DNA of 64,000 bases from Rikenella sp031551865 (GTDB taxonomy: Bacteria > Bacteroidota > Bacteroidia > Bacteroidales > Rikenellaceae): contig JAVBMY010000012.1 of the NCBI GenBank assembly GCA_031551865.1, positions 13,801 to 77,800 of the forward strand, read 5' to 3'. Under the pieces are notes generated by a model. It ran no database searches and was not told where the DNA came from. It saw nothing but the letters and a program-made list of their open reading frames with translations. The number at the start of each line of letters is the position of its first letter. Position 1 is the first letter of the stretch. Of the stretch, positions 50,291 through 58,406 are shown piece after piece. The translations under genes were made by a program, and so were the position numbers.

Positions 50291-52120
50291 CTACCTATAC
50301 GTCCTCCCGTAGTCGATCTTCATCCACTCCATTTCGCGCACCAGGTCGGGACGGCTGATGGTGCCCGTGAGGTACTTCTCGACGATCAGGCTGGCGATCG
50401 GGGCGGCCGCCGTGGCCCCCCACTGGCCGTGCTCCACGTAGACCGACACCACAATCTTCGGGTTGTCGCGCGGTGCGAAGCACAGGAACGTCGAGTGGTC
50501 GCGTCCCTGCGGATTCTGGGCCGTACCCGTTTTGCCGCAGATGTCGAGGCCCGGTACGCGGGCGCGCAGGTAACCCGTTCCGGCCACGTTCACCCCCTGC
50601 CACATCCCCTCGATGATCGGCTCGAAGTGCCTGGACTCGACTTTCGTATAGTGTTTCTGGTAGAAGCGGGCGTCTATCGAGTCGCGTCCTTCGATCTTTT
50701 TGACCACGTGCGGCGGATAGTAGAAGCCGCGGTTGGCGATGATGGCGCCGAGGTTGGCCAGCTGGAGCGGCGTGGTGCCCAACTCGCCCTGCCCGATGGC
50801 CAGAGAAATGACCGTGAGCGAATTCCAGCGGCCGTTGTATTTGCGTTTGTAGTAGTCCGAGGTGGGCACGCTACCGTTGAGCTCGTCGAGAAAATCGGAG
50901 CCTAGGTTGCGGCCGAAGCCGAAACTCTCCACGTAGTCGTACCAGACGTCGAACCCGCCTTTCATGGCCGAGCCTCCGGCCGCAGGGTTGTCCATCACGT
51001 CGCGCATCACGTAACAGAAATAGGCATTGCACGACTGCGCAGTGGCGTCGATCAGGTTCAGCGGCGAGTAGTGGCTGTGGCAGCCCACGTTCCGCCCCAC
51101 GGCCACTTCGTAGCCGCCGTGACAGGGGTGTTTGTCGGTCGGTTTGAGCACGCCCTCCTGCAGGCCGATCAGGCCGGTCACAAGTTTGAACACCGACCCC
51201 GGCGGGTAGCGCGACATCACGGCCCGGTTGAACAGGGGTTTGCCGGGCTCGTAGAGCATTTTCATATAATTGTTTCCGCGGTCGCGCCCGGTGAGCAGGT
51301 CGGGGTCGTACGAAGGCGAGCTGGCCATCACGAGGATCTCACCGGTCGCGGGCTCGATGGCCACCACGCTACCGATCTTGCCGGCCATCAGGCTTTCGGC
51401 GAATTCCTGGAGCGAGGCGTCGATGGTCGAGGTGATCGCCAACCCGGGTTCGGGCAGGGTGTCGTGCGCCCCGTTCTCGTAGGAGCCCTGGGGGACGCCG
51501 TAGACGTCGACCAGTTCGACTCTCACGCCTTTGCGGCCGCGCAGGTACTCTTCGTAGGAGCGCTCGATGCCGCTCTTTCCGATGTAGTCTCCGGAGCGGT
51601 AATAGTCGTTGCGTTCGATGTCGCGATCGTCCACCTCGCCGACGTATCCCAGCAGGTTACCCGCGATCTTGCGCGGGTAGGTACGGGAAGTACGGTATTG
51701 GGTATAGAAGCCGGCGATGGGCTGTTCGTCGAGCCTGAGTTTGACCTCTTTGGGCAGTTGCTTGAAGATCACCGAGGGTTTGCGGCGGGAGTAGACGCGG
51801 GCCTTGTCGAGCTCGCGGCGGATGTCCTCGACCTGAACGCCCAAGGTGGCGGCCAGCCTCAGGGTATCGAAGGGCTCGACGTCGCGCGGGATCACGAGCA
51901 GGTCGTAGGAGTCTTTGCTCTGCACCAGAAACTCGCCGTTGCGGTCGTAAACCACGCCGCGCGGCGGGTATTGCACCATGTAGCGCATGGCATTGTCGCG
52001 GGCCCCCCGCTTGGTGTCGCTGTCGATGATCTGCAACCAGAACAGCCGCCCGATGAGTACGAGGCTCACCACGGCGAACGACAGTTGTATGATGCGGGCG
52101 CGGTTGCGTTCGTTTCGCAT
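50291..52120 (-). CDS. mrdA: elongasome transpeptidase PBP2
   Basis: A 609-aa class B penicillin-binding protein that crosslinks side-wall peptidoglycan made by RodA. A membrane anchor (about 9-31) precedes the pedestal with YPPRGVVYDRNGEFLV. The transpeptidase domain has SVFK (Ser309-Lys312), SCN (363-365) and KTGTAQ (530-535). KIAGNLLGYVGEV and GKSGIERSYEEYLRG are PBP2 blocks. It starts 3 bp after the mreD stop and is thus co-transcribed with mreC and mreD. Length is normal. Confidence 0.95.
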   Translation of the reverse strand: MRNERNRARIIQLSFAVVSLVLIGRLFWLQIIDSDTKRGARDNAMRYMVQYPPRGVVYDRNGEFLVQSKDSYDLLVIPRDVEPFDTLRLAATLGVQVEDIRRELDKARVYSRRKPSVIFKQLPKEVKLRLDEQPIAGFYTQYRTSRTYPRKIAGNLLGYVGEVDDRDIERNDYYRSGDYIGKSGIERSYEEYLRGRKGVRVELVDVYGVPQGSYENGAHDTLPEPGLAITSTIDASLQEFAESLMAGKIGSVVAIEPATGEILVMASSPSYDPDLLTGRDRGNNYMKMLYEPGKPLFNRAVMSRYPPGSVFKLVTGLIGLQEGVLKPTDKHPCHGGYEVAVGRNVGCHSHYSPLNLIDATAQSCNAYFCYVMRDVMDNPAAGGSAMKGGFDVWYDYVESFGFGRNLGSDFLDELNGSVPTSDYYKRKYNGRWNSLTVISLAIGQGELGTTPLQLANLGAIIANRGFYYPPHVVKKIEGRDSIDARFYQKHYTKVESRHFEPIIEGMWQGVNVAGTGYLRARVPGLDICGKTGTAQNPQGRDHSTFLCFAPRDNPKIVVSVYVEHGQWGATAAAPIASLIVEKYLTGTISRPDLVREMEWMKIDYGRTYR

Positions 52121-52123
52121 AGG

Positions 52124-52645
52124 TTAGGCCTTTCTGTAGGTGGCTTTCGTATGGTTAAACGGCAGGTGCAGGAAATATATTACGGCGGTGACCAGGACAG
52201 TGCTGAAAATAATGCGCATCAGGATTACCCAGAAGGCGCCGTTGGGGTCTTCGAGCAGGAAGAAGGGGACATTGAACAGCAAGGTCATCACGGCCACGTA
52301 GCGAATGAACCTCCAGGTGCCCACGCGCCCCGCCACAGGCAGCCCGCCATCGGAGACGATCTCTTTGCCGAGCATGAAGTTGGCCGTAGCGGGCCGGACG
52401 AAGGCCAGCCATGTCGCTACCATGGCGTGCAGGCCAGGGGTACCGGCCAGCAGGTCCATCACCAGGCCGGTGGCGAATCCGAGCACGAGCAGCAGCCAGC
52501 CTTCGGTGGCCAGCGGCAGCATGATGATGAACATGATGTAGATGTACGGGCTGGTCAGCACGCCGAAGTTGATGTTGTCGAACACGAACTCCTGCAACGC
52601 GACAAGCAGCACGAAAGCCAGCAGGTATTGTAGGAAACTGCGCAT
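52124..52645 (-). CDS. mreD: rod shape-determining protein MreD
   Basis: A 173-aa membrane protein with about five predicted helices (LLAFVLLVALQEFVFD, IYIMFIIMLPLATEGWLLL and others). Sequence is poorly conserved between phyla, so the call rests on size, topology and the position between mreC and mrdA. GLVMDLLAGTPGLHAMVATW resembles the MreD core (GLL.D...G..G......). It lies 12 bp after mreC and 3 bp before mrdA. Confidence 0.85.
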   Translation of the reverse strand: MRSFLQYLLAFVLLVALQEFVFDNINFGVLTSPYIYIMFIIMLPLATEGWLLLVLGFATGLVMDLLAGTPGLHAMVATWLAFVRPATANFMLGKEIVSDGGLPVAGRVGTWRFIRYVAVMTLLFNVPFFLLEDPNGAFWVILMRIIFSTVLVTAVIYFLHLPFNHTKATYRKA

Positions 52646-52657
52646 ATCGGGGAACTG

Positions 52658-53677
52658 TTATATTCCGGGGGTTCCGGTGTTTTCCGGGGTAGTCTCGCCG
52701 CCGGACGTTTCGCTTGCGGCGCCGGAGTCGGCGTCGCGCCCGGGTTGGTCGGGAGCGGCGGCTTCGCGGTTCACGGGCTGGGGGACGGGACGGTTGGGGT
52801 CGAACGAGCGGTCGCCCTGCCCGGGACGGGTGTAGGGGGCGGGCTCGGCGGTTTCGTTATAGTAGGCATTCTCAAGCAGGCGGCGCTCCTGTTCGTCGTA
52901 GTATTTCACGGCGTAGACGTTGCGCACCTGTGCGAGGTCGGCGAAGAGCCGCACGCGGAGTTTGTAGAAGGTGCCGTTGATGAGTTCGTAATCGGCGATG
53001 GTGCCGATGGGCACGCCGGGCGGGAAGATGCCGGAGTGTTCGGTGGTGACGATGGTGTCGCCGGGAGCCATCGAGGCGTATTTGGGAATCTCGTCGAGGA
53101 TCACCTCGCGGAAACTCATGCCGTCCCAGTAGATCGAGCCGTAAAAATCGCTGCCCTGGATGCGGCCGCTGGTGCGGAATTTGGTGTTGAGCACCGACAT
53201 GGCCACCGAATAGTTGTCGGAACATTGCACGACGTAACCCACGATGCCGCCGGGACTGACGAGGGCCATGTTGGGCTGCATTCCCTGCAGGGCTCCCTGG
53301 TCGAGGATGATGTAGTTCTCACGCTTGGTGATGCGGTTTCGAATGATCCGCACGGGCTGGTACTGGTAGTATTGCAACAGGCCGGACACGGGAAGCGTGT
53401 CAGCAGCCAGCGCGGCGGCGTGGCGGCAAGTTTCGAGTTCGGTACGCAGGACGGCGATCTCGCTGCGGAGCTGTTCGTTGTCGGTGCGCAGGCCGAAATA
53501 GTTTCCGACGGCGGCGGCACGGGCATAGAAGAAGTTGGTGACTTTGCCCGAAAGACTGAGCCAGCGGGCCTCGTACTGGACGTTGCTGTGCACGAAAACA
53601 CTGACCGCTATCGCTTCGAGCACGATAAACAGCAGTACGAAGTGTATTTTCCTAAGGAATAATAGGAACCGGATCAT
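52658..53677 (-). CDS. mreC: rod shape-determining protein MreC
   Basis: A 339-aa bitopic periplasmic elongasome protein. A membrane segment (about 9-30) is followed by a coiled coil (about 60-90, LRTDNEQLRSEIAVLRTELE). Two beta-barrel subdomains carry NYIILDQGALQGMQPNMALVSPGGIVGYV and PPGVPIGTIADYE. The C-terminal ~65 residues are Pro/Gly/Glu-rich and probably disordered. The start at 53677 (MIRFLLFLRKI) is chosen. The in-frame extension to 53884 translates a REP-like repeat (SPEFILSEAEG), a frequent mis-annotation source. It heads an mreC-mreD-mrdA unit. Confidence 0.93.
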   Translation of the reverse strand: MIRFLLFLRKIHFVLLFIVLEAIAVSVFVHSNVQYEARWLSLSGKVTNFFYARAAAVGNYFGLRTDNEQLRSEIAVLRTELETCRHAAALAADTLPVSGLLQYYQYQPVRIIRNRITKRENYIILDQGALQGMQPNMALVSPGGIVGYVVQCSDNYSVAMSVLNTKFRTSGRIQGSDFYGSIYWDGMSFREVILDEIPKYASMAPGDTIVTTEHSGIFPPGVPIGTIADYELINGTFYKLRVRLFADLAQVRNVYAVKYYDEQERRLLENAYYNETAEPAPYTRPGQGDRSFDPNRPVPQPVNREAAAPDQPGRDADSGAASETSGGETTPENTGTPGI

Positions 53678-53697
53678 TATATTTTCGTCATTGCGAG

Positions 53698-53730
53698 GAG
53701 CTCCTTCGGCTTCGCTCAGGATAAACTCCG
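53698..53730 (-). repeat. 33-nt inverted repeat flanking the mrdA-mreD-mreC block, right copy
   Basis: Exact reverse complement of 50221-50253. It lies 21 bp upstream of the mreC start codon and next to CGTCATTGCGAG, linking two REP-like vocabularies in one site. Confidence 0.8.
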
Positions 53731-54057
53731 GCGACGAAGCATCCTTATGCGGCTTCTTTGCCGCCCGGGTGTTTTTTACTGTCTCCCCTCTCTGATCCGC
53801 GTATGTCGCGGACTGCGTGGCGGCCGCGCGCAGAGCGCGGCCAGATTTTCGGCCTCGGCGCAGCAAAGCGGGTATAGCGGCCACCCGCGACGCGTAAAAC
53901 GCGCTCGCCGGGTGCGGGTGCCCGATTCTTTTCGGAGGCGCGGTTCCCGGTTGCGGAGCCTGTGCCGAGCTCAGTCGAGGAATCTCCTCGCAGTAACAGG
54001 CGCCTCCGCCCCACTCCCTTCAGCTTCACTTTCTTGTTTTCAAGGGTTGCGAGGTAG

Positions 54058-54128
54058 GGGTTTCAAAAAAGGACCCGACGCGGTGCGAGGACATGAGCGC
54101 GGGTAGCGTCGCTGTTTTTTTGAGTTCC
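54058..54128. repeat. second copy of the GGACCCG..GGGTAGCGTCG foldback
   Basis: TTTCAAAAAAGGACCCGACG at the left and GGGTAGCGTCGCTGTTTTTT plus TGAG at the right. The loop matches the minus strand of the foldback at 8042-8132, but the outer stem here is short (TTTCAAAAAA/TTTTTTTGA). Confidence 0.65.
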
Positions 54129-54157
54129 CTCCCCGCCAACCCGTACTTCCCCAACAA

Positions 54158-54196
54158 GAAAGCATAAAAAATCGTTTCCCGATTTTTTATGCTTTC
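54158..54196 (-). terminator. terminator-like hairpin after mreB
   Basis: A 17-bp perfect stem, GAAAGCATAAAAAATCG with its complement, around a 5-nt loop, 8 bp after the mreB stop. The arm ends in an A/T-rich segment. It should uncouple mreB from mreC. Confidence 0.65.
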
Positions 54197-54204
54197 CCTC
54201 CTTT

Positions 54205-55227
54205 CTACCGCATCAGGAACGAGAAACGGTCGATGTTCTTGAGGGCGATGCCGGTGCCTCGGGCCACGGCGCGCAGCGGGTCTTCCGACACGTGGAACTT
54301 GATGCGGGTCTTCTGGTAGAGGCGCTTGTCGAGCCCGCGCAGGAGCGCGCCGCCGCCGGCCAGATAGACGCCGTTCTTCACGATGTCGGAATAGAGTTCC
54401 GGCGGGATCTTTTCGAGCACCTTCATGATGGCGGTGTCCATCTTCATGAGCGACTTGTCGAGCGCTCGGGCGATCTCCTTGTACGAGATGGGCACTTCGA
54501 GCGGCAGCGCCGTGATGATGTTCGGGCCGCGCACGATGTAGTCTTCGGGCGGGGTATCGAGGTTATCGATCGCCGCGCCGACTTCGATCTTGATCTCTTC
54601 GGCGGTGCGTTCGCCGATCTTGATGTTGTGCTGCTGTCGCATGTAGGCCTGGATATCTTCGGTGAAGACGTCGCCCGCCACGTTGATGCTCTCGTTGCAG
54701 ACGATACCGCCGAGCGAGATCACGGCCACTTCGGTCGTGCCCCCCCCGATGTCGACTACCATGTGGCCCTGCGGGGCCTCGACGTCGAGGCCCATCCCGA
54801 GGGCGGCGGCCATCGGTTCGAAGATCATGTAGACTTCGCGCCCCCCGGCGTGTTCGGCCGAGTCGCGCACGGCGCGGATCTCGACGTTGGTCGAGCCGCT
54901 GGGGATGCAGACCACCATGCGGAGCGAGGGGCTGAACATGGTGTTGCGCGATTTGATCATCTTGATCATGCCGCGGATCATGAGTTCGGCGGCCGTGAAG
55001 TCGGCGATCACGCCGTCGCGCAGCGGGCGGATGGTCTTGATGTTCTGGTGCGTTTTGCCGTGCATGCGGCGGGCTTCGTTGCCGATGGCCACGAGCTTGT
55101 TGGTGTGCTGGTCTATGGCGACGATCGAGGGTTCATCGACCACGATCTTGTCGTTGTAGATGATCACCGTGTTGGCGGTACCGAGGTCCATGGCCAACTC
55201 CTGCGTCAGGAATGAAAATAGTCCCAT
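54205..55227 (-). CDS. mreB: rod shape-determining protein MreB
   Basis: A 340-aa bacterial actin that organises the elongasome under the membrane. MDLGTANTVIIYNDKIVVDEPSIVA is the phosphate-1 region (here from residue 14). VVDIGGGTTEVAVISLGGIV is phosphate 2 and YLAGGGALLRGLDK the adenosine loop. IDNLDTPPEDYIVRGPNI is MreB-specific. Length is normal. purH lies upstream on the same strand, a pairing I recall as common in Bacteroidetes. A terminator hairpin follows the stop. Confidence 0.97.
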   Translation of the reverse strand: MGLFSFLTQELAMDLGTANTVIIYNDKIVVDEPSIVAIDQHTNKLVAIGNEARRMHGKTHQNIKTIRPLRDGVIADFTAAELMIRGMIKMIKSRNTMFSPSLRMVVCIPSGSTNVEIRAVRDSAEHAGGREVYMIFEPMAAALGMGLDVEAPQGHMVVDIGGGTTEVAVISLGGIVCNESINVAGDVFTEDIQAYMRQQHNIKIGERTAEEIKIEVGAAIDNLDTPPEDYIVRGPNIITALPLEVPISYKEIARALDKSLMKMDTAIMKVLEKIPPELYSDIVKNGVYLAGGGALLRGLDKRLYQKTRIKFHVSEDPLRAVARGTGIALKNIDRFSFLMR

Positions 55228-55299
55228 TGTGTTTTTGGTGTTTTTAGGTATTCAGGATTCGGAACCGGCGCGTTCCGGCGTTCGGTTATTGTTTTGTAT

Positions 55300-55410
55300 G
55301 CCGAGAATTTCGCACCCGCCCCCCTTTAGGGCGGGCGCGCTCCTTCGCCTCAGCCGCTTACGCGACTAAAGGCTCAGTCGATACGGCCCCTACGGGGCCG
55401 CCGTGCCGCT
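55300..55410 (+). repeat. mosaic hairpin array between purH and mreB
   Basis: GAGAATTTCGCACCCGCCCC and GGGCGGGCGCGCTCC form hairpin 1 (about 55310-55343). AGCC/GGCT closes hairpin 2 (55352-55374), then CTCAGTCGATACGGCCCC (55373-55390) with the GGCCCCTACGGGGCC hairpin follows. It is the only copy whose direction opposes both flanking genes. Confidence 0.7.
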
Positions 55411-55438
55411 CGCTCAACGCTCGCGGCCGCTAAGCCCC

Positions 55439-56977
55439 TTAGTGTTTGAAGTGGCGCAGGCCCGTGAAGAGCATCGCCATGCCGTTGGCGTCGCAGTATT
55501 CGATGGTGTCGGCGTCGCGCACCGATCCGCCGGGCTGGATCAGCGTGTCGATTCCTTCGGCGTGGGCAATTTCGGCGCAGTCGGCGAAGGGGAAGAAAGC
55601 GTCGGAGGCAAGCACCGCGCCGCGCAGGTCGAACCCGAACGCGTGCGCCTTGGCGATGGCCTGCTTGAGTGCGTCCACACGCGAGGTTTGTCCGATACCA
55701 CTGGCCAGCATCTGGCCGCCCTTGGCCAGCACGATGGCGTTCGACTTGGAGTGTTTCACGATCTTGTTGGCGAAGATCAGGTCGCGCAACTGCCCGTCAC
55801 TCACGCCCTTTTGAGTAACCTGTTGCGGCTCGGAATCCTGGCCCCCGACTTTGTCGTCGGGTTGCTGGACGGCCACTCCGCCGAGCAGCGAACGGAACCT
55901 GGGCGCCGCCGAAGGCTTGAGGGCTTCGAGGGTAAGTTCGAGGATGATGCGGTTCTTTTTGGATTGCAGGATTTCCTGGGCTTCGGGCGCATAGTCCGGC
56001 GCGAGGATCACCTCGAAGAAGAGTTCGTTGATGCGTTCGGCGGTCGCCTTGTCGACGGGGCGGTTGGCGATCAGCACGCCGCCGAAGGCCGACACGGGGT
56101 CGCCCGCCAGCGCCTCGGTCCACGCTTCGAGCAGCGTGGGGCGCACGGCCACCCCGCAGGCATTGTTGTGCTTGAGGATGGCGAACGCTGGGTCGCCGGC
56201 GGCGAATTCTGACATCAGGGCGATGGCCGCGTCGATGTCGAGCATGTTGTTGTACGAAATTTCCTTGCCCCACACCTGCACGAACATTTTGTCCAACGAG
56301 CCGTAGAAGGTGGCCGCCTGGTGGGGGTTCTCGCCGTAGCGCAGGGGCATGGCGGTGGTTTCGCTGGATTTGAAGGCCGGAAGGGCCTCGGCGCGGTTGA
56401 AATAGTTGAAAATCGCGCTGTCGTAGTGCGAGCTGACGTTGAACGCATGGGCGGCGAAGCGGCGGCGCTGTTCGAGGGTGGTGGCTCCTCCCTGCGCTTT
56501 CAGCAGTCCGAGGAGTTCGGCGTATTGCGCAACGCTCGGAACGATGACCACGTCTTTGAAGTTTTTGGCGGCGGCGCGGATGAGCGAGATACCACCGATG
56601 TCGATCTTCTCGATGATCTGCTGCTCGGTGGCGCCGGGCGTGGCCACGGTCTGCTCGAAGGGGTAGAGGTCGACGATCACCAGGTCGATCTCGGGGATCT
56701 CGTACTGGCCGAGCGAGGCGATGTCCTCGGGATTTTCGCGGCGGGCCAGGATGCCGCCGAACACTTTGGGATGCAGGGTCTTGACCCTTCCGCCGAGGAT
56801 CGACGGGTAGCCGGTCAGGCCTTCGACGGGATGGGCCTTCACGCCGAGGCTTTCGATGAAAGTCTGCGTGCCTCCGGTGGAATATATAGCGACCCCGTTT
56901 TTGTCGAGTTCGCGGATGATTTCGTCGAGTCCGTCTTTGTAAAATACCGAAATGAGTGCGCCTTTGATCTTTTTCAT
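55439..56977 (-). CDS. purH: bifunctional AICAR transformylase / IMP cyclohydrolase PurH
   Basis: A 512-aa enzyme of the last two steps to IMP. The N-terminal MGS-like cyclohydrolase domain (about 1-150) has ALISVFYKDGLDEIIREL, YSTGGTQTFIE, GRVKTLHPKVFGGILA and NFKDVVIV. The C-terminal AICAR transformylase domain has LRYGENPHQAATFYG, ILKHNNACGVAV with the Lys-His catalytic pair, FGGVLIANRPVD and DAFFPFADC. Length is standard. A TATCTTTG box lies at 57194-57201; the ~215-nt leader between contains REP-like sequences. Confidence 0.95.
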   Translation of the reverse strand: MKKIKGALISVFYKDGLDEIIRELDKNGVAIYSTGGTQTFIESLGVKAHPVEGLTGYPSILGGRVKTLHPKVFGGILARRENPEDIASLGQYEIPEIDLVIVDLYPFEQTVATPGATEQQIIEKIDIGGISLIRAAAKNFKDVVIVPSVAQYAELLGLLKAQGGATTLEQRRRFAAHAFNVSSHYDSAIFNYFNRAEALPAFKSSETTAMPLRYGENPHQAATFYGSLDKMFVQVWGKEISYNNMLDIDAAIALMSEFAAGDPAFAILKHNNACGVAVRPTLLEAWTEALAGDPVSAFGGVLIANRPVDKATAERINELFFEVILAPDYAPEAQEILQSKKNRIILELTLEALKPSAAPRFRSLLGGVAVQQPDDKVGGQDSEPQQVTQKGVSDGQLRDLIFANKIVKHSKSNAIVLAKGGQMLASGIGQTSRVDALKQAIAKAHAFGFDLRGAVLASDAFFPFADCAEIAHAEGIDTLIQPGGSVRDADTIEYCDANGMAMLFTGLRHFKH

Positions 56978-57012
56978 GGTTATCGTTTGGAGGGGTAGGT
57001 ATGCGTGACTTT

Positions 57013-57150
57013 TTTCATGTCATCCCGAGCGGTGCGTCCGAGCACCCCGGTGATTTTCTCATGTCACCCCGAGCGTAGCCGAGGGAACTTTTCAATGAGT
57101 AAAAGGAAAACGTCGATGACGCCCCGGCTTCGCTCGGGATGACATTTGGA
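57013..57150. repeat. REP-like CATCCCGAGC repeats in the purH leader
   Basis: ATGTCATCCCGAGC (57018 on) and ATGTCACCCCGAGCGTAGCC (57060 on) face GGCTTCGCTCGGGATGACAT (57130-57149). The family is that of the perfect hairpin after ftsZ. The outer arms can pair across about 100 nt. Confidence 0.7.
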
Positions 57151-57193
57151 ATGGCGACTGCGCTTCAAAATGGCGCTTTTCCAGCCTAATGGG

Positions 57194-57201
57194 CAAAGAT
57201 A
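57194..57201 (-). promoter_or_regulatory. -7 promoter box TATCTTTG for purH
   Basis: Exact TAnnTTTG match on the minus strand. It lies back to back with the plus-strand box at 57215, so the two promoters share about 30 bp. Confidence 0.55.
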
Positions 57202-57214
57202 CGTATTTTGTGCC

Positions 57215-57222
57215 TATATTTG
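57215..57222 (+). promoter_or_regulatory. -7 promoter box TATATTTG for mqnC
   Basis: Exact TAnnTTTG match, 21 nt before ATG 57244; divergent from the purH promoter. Confidence 0.55.
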
Positions 57223-57243
57223 AGATTCCGTAAGGACTATTTT

Positions 57244-58371
57244 ATGCACGATTTGGATTCCCTCCTGAGCAAAGCCGTAAATGGCGAAAATCTGACCGCC
57301 GGCGAGGCGTTTCGGCTCTACACCGGCGTCCCGTTGAACGGACTGATGGCCGCGGCCGACGCCGTGCGCCGCCGGCTGCACCCATCTCGCACGGTCACCT
57401 GGCAGATCGACCGCAACGTGAACATCACCAACGTGTGCGTGTCGGGCTGCCGCTTCTGCAATTTTCACTGCCGGCTGGCCGACACCGCCCGGGCCTACGT
57501 CACCACACCGGACGAATACCGGCGCAAGATCGGGGGAATGCTCGAACTCGGCGGCGACCAACTGCTCCTGCAGGGCGGCCTGCATCCTTCACTGGGCATC
57601 GAATTCTACGAAGAACTGTTCCGCTCGCTCAAACAGGCCTACCCCACCGTGAAACTGCACGCCCTCGGACCACCCGAAATAGCACACATCACGCGGCTGG
57701 CCGGTTTTGAGGCCAGCGGCACAGGTTACCGCCGCACGCTCGAACGGCTCATGGCTGCGGGGCTCGACTCGCTGCCCGGCGCCGGGGCCGAGATCCTCGA
57801 CAACGACATCCGCCGCCGCATCTCGCCCGGCAAATGTTCGGCCGACACGTGGCTGGCCGTGATGCGCGAGGCGCACGCACTAGGGCTGCTCACCTCGGCC
57901 ACCATGATGTACGGCCACATCGAAGAGCCCCGCCACCGCATCGAACACCTGCTGAAAATCCGCGACCTGCAAGCCGAACGGCCCGCCGGAGCGACAGGAT
58001 TCATTTCGTTCATCGCATGGCCCTTCCGGGGTACCGGCACCCTGTTGTGCGACAAAGACGGCATTGACGACGCTGCGGCGCACGACACCCCGGAATTCTT
58101 GCGGATGATCGCCCTGGCGCGGCTGGTGCTGCATAACGTGCCGAACATCCAGGCCTCGTGGCTGACGGCGGGCTTTCCGGCGGCCCAGCTGGCGCTCCAC
58201 GGCGGCGCCAACGACATGGGCTCGATCATGATCGAAGAGAACGTGGTGTCGGCGGCCTCATCGCCGGGGCAGGCCACCGTGATGGACGCCGCGGCGATGC
58301 AGGCCGCCATTCGCGCCGCCGGGTTCGTACCCGTGCTGCGCGATGCACGCTACCGGCCGCGGCATATATAA
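57244..58371 (+). CDS. mqnC: cyclic dehypoxanthinyl futalosine synthase MqnC
   Basis: A 375-aa radical SAM enzyme of the futalosine route to menaquinone. The [4Fe-4S] motif CxxxCxxC is at Cys65, Cys69, Cys72 (NVCVSGCRFCNF). LLQGGLHP, LHALGPPEI, TATMMYGHIE-type and GGANDMGSIMIEENVVSAA blocks follow. The HALGPPEI form favours MqnC over the related MqnE. The start at 57244 (MHDLDSLLSKAV) is chosen; the in-frame 57208 start lies upstream of the promoter box. Other mqn genes are not in the window. mutS starts 35 bp downstream with its own promoter. Confidence 0.88.
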   Translation: MHDLDSLLSKAVNGENLTAGEAFRLYTGVPLNGLMAAADAVRRRLHPSRTVTWQIDRNVNITNVCVSGCRFCNFHCRLADTARAYVTTPDEYRRKIGGMLELGGDQLLLQGGLHPSLGIEFYEELFRSLKQAYPTVKLHALGPPEIAHITRLAGFEASGTGYRRTLERLMAAGLDSLPGAGAEILDNDIRRRISPGKCSADTWLAVMREAHALGLLTSATMMYGHIEEPRHRIEHLLKIRDLQAERPAGATGFISFIAWPFRGTGTLLCDKDGIDDAAAHDTPEFLRMIALARLVLHNVPNIQASWLTAGFPAAQLALHGGANDMGSIMIEENVVSAASSPGQATVMDAAAMQAAIRAAGFVPVLRDARYRPRHI

Positions 58372-58393
58372 CCGCAAAAAGCCGGAAAATTCC

Positions 58394-58401
58394 TACCTTT
58401 G
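58394..58401 (+). promoter_or_regulatory. -7 promoter box TACCTTTG for mutS
   Basis: TAnnTTTG match, 5 nt before ATG 58407, predicting a leaderless mutS mRNA. It rules out the in-frame 58158 start inside mqnC. Confidence 0.65.
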
Positions 58402-58406
58402 TATTT

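Larger units (their letters stand above)
53678..54204. repeat. 527-bp repeat-filled gap separating mreB from mreC
   Basis: From right to left it holds a terminator-like hairpin (54158-54196) and a copy of the GGACCCG...GGGTAGCGTCG element (54058-54128). A reversed mosaic array follows (about 53820-53990; on the minus strand GAAAAGAATCGGGCACCCGC and GCGGGTGGCCGC). The 33-nt inverted repeat is at 53698-53730. No gene is visible. mreB and mreC are usually adjacent, so this gap is unusual. Confidence 0.7.

Noticed and set aside
51071..52633. 520-codon open frame on the plus strand opposite mrdA and mreD
   Set aside because: It spans two real minus-strand genes and has no recognisable motif; typical antisense shadow.
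53678..53884. N-terminal extension of mreC
   Set aside because: It encodes SPEFILSEAEG-type sequence from a REP-like repeat; the membrane anchor starts right at 53677.
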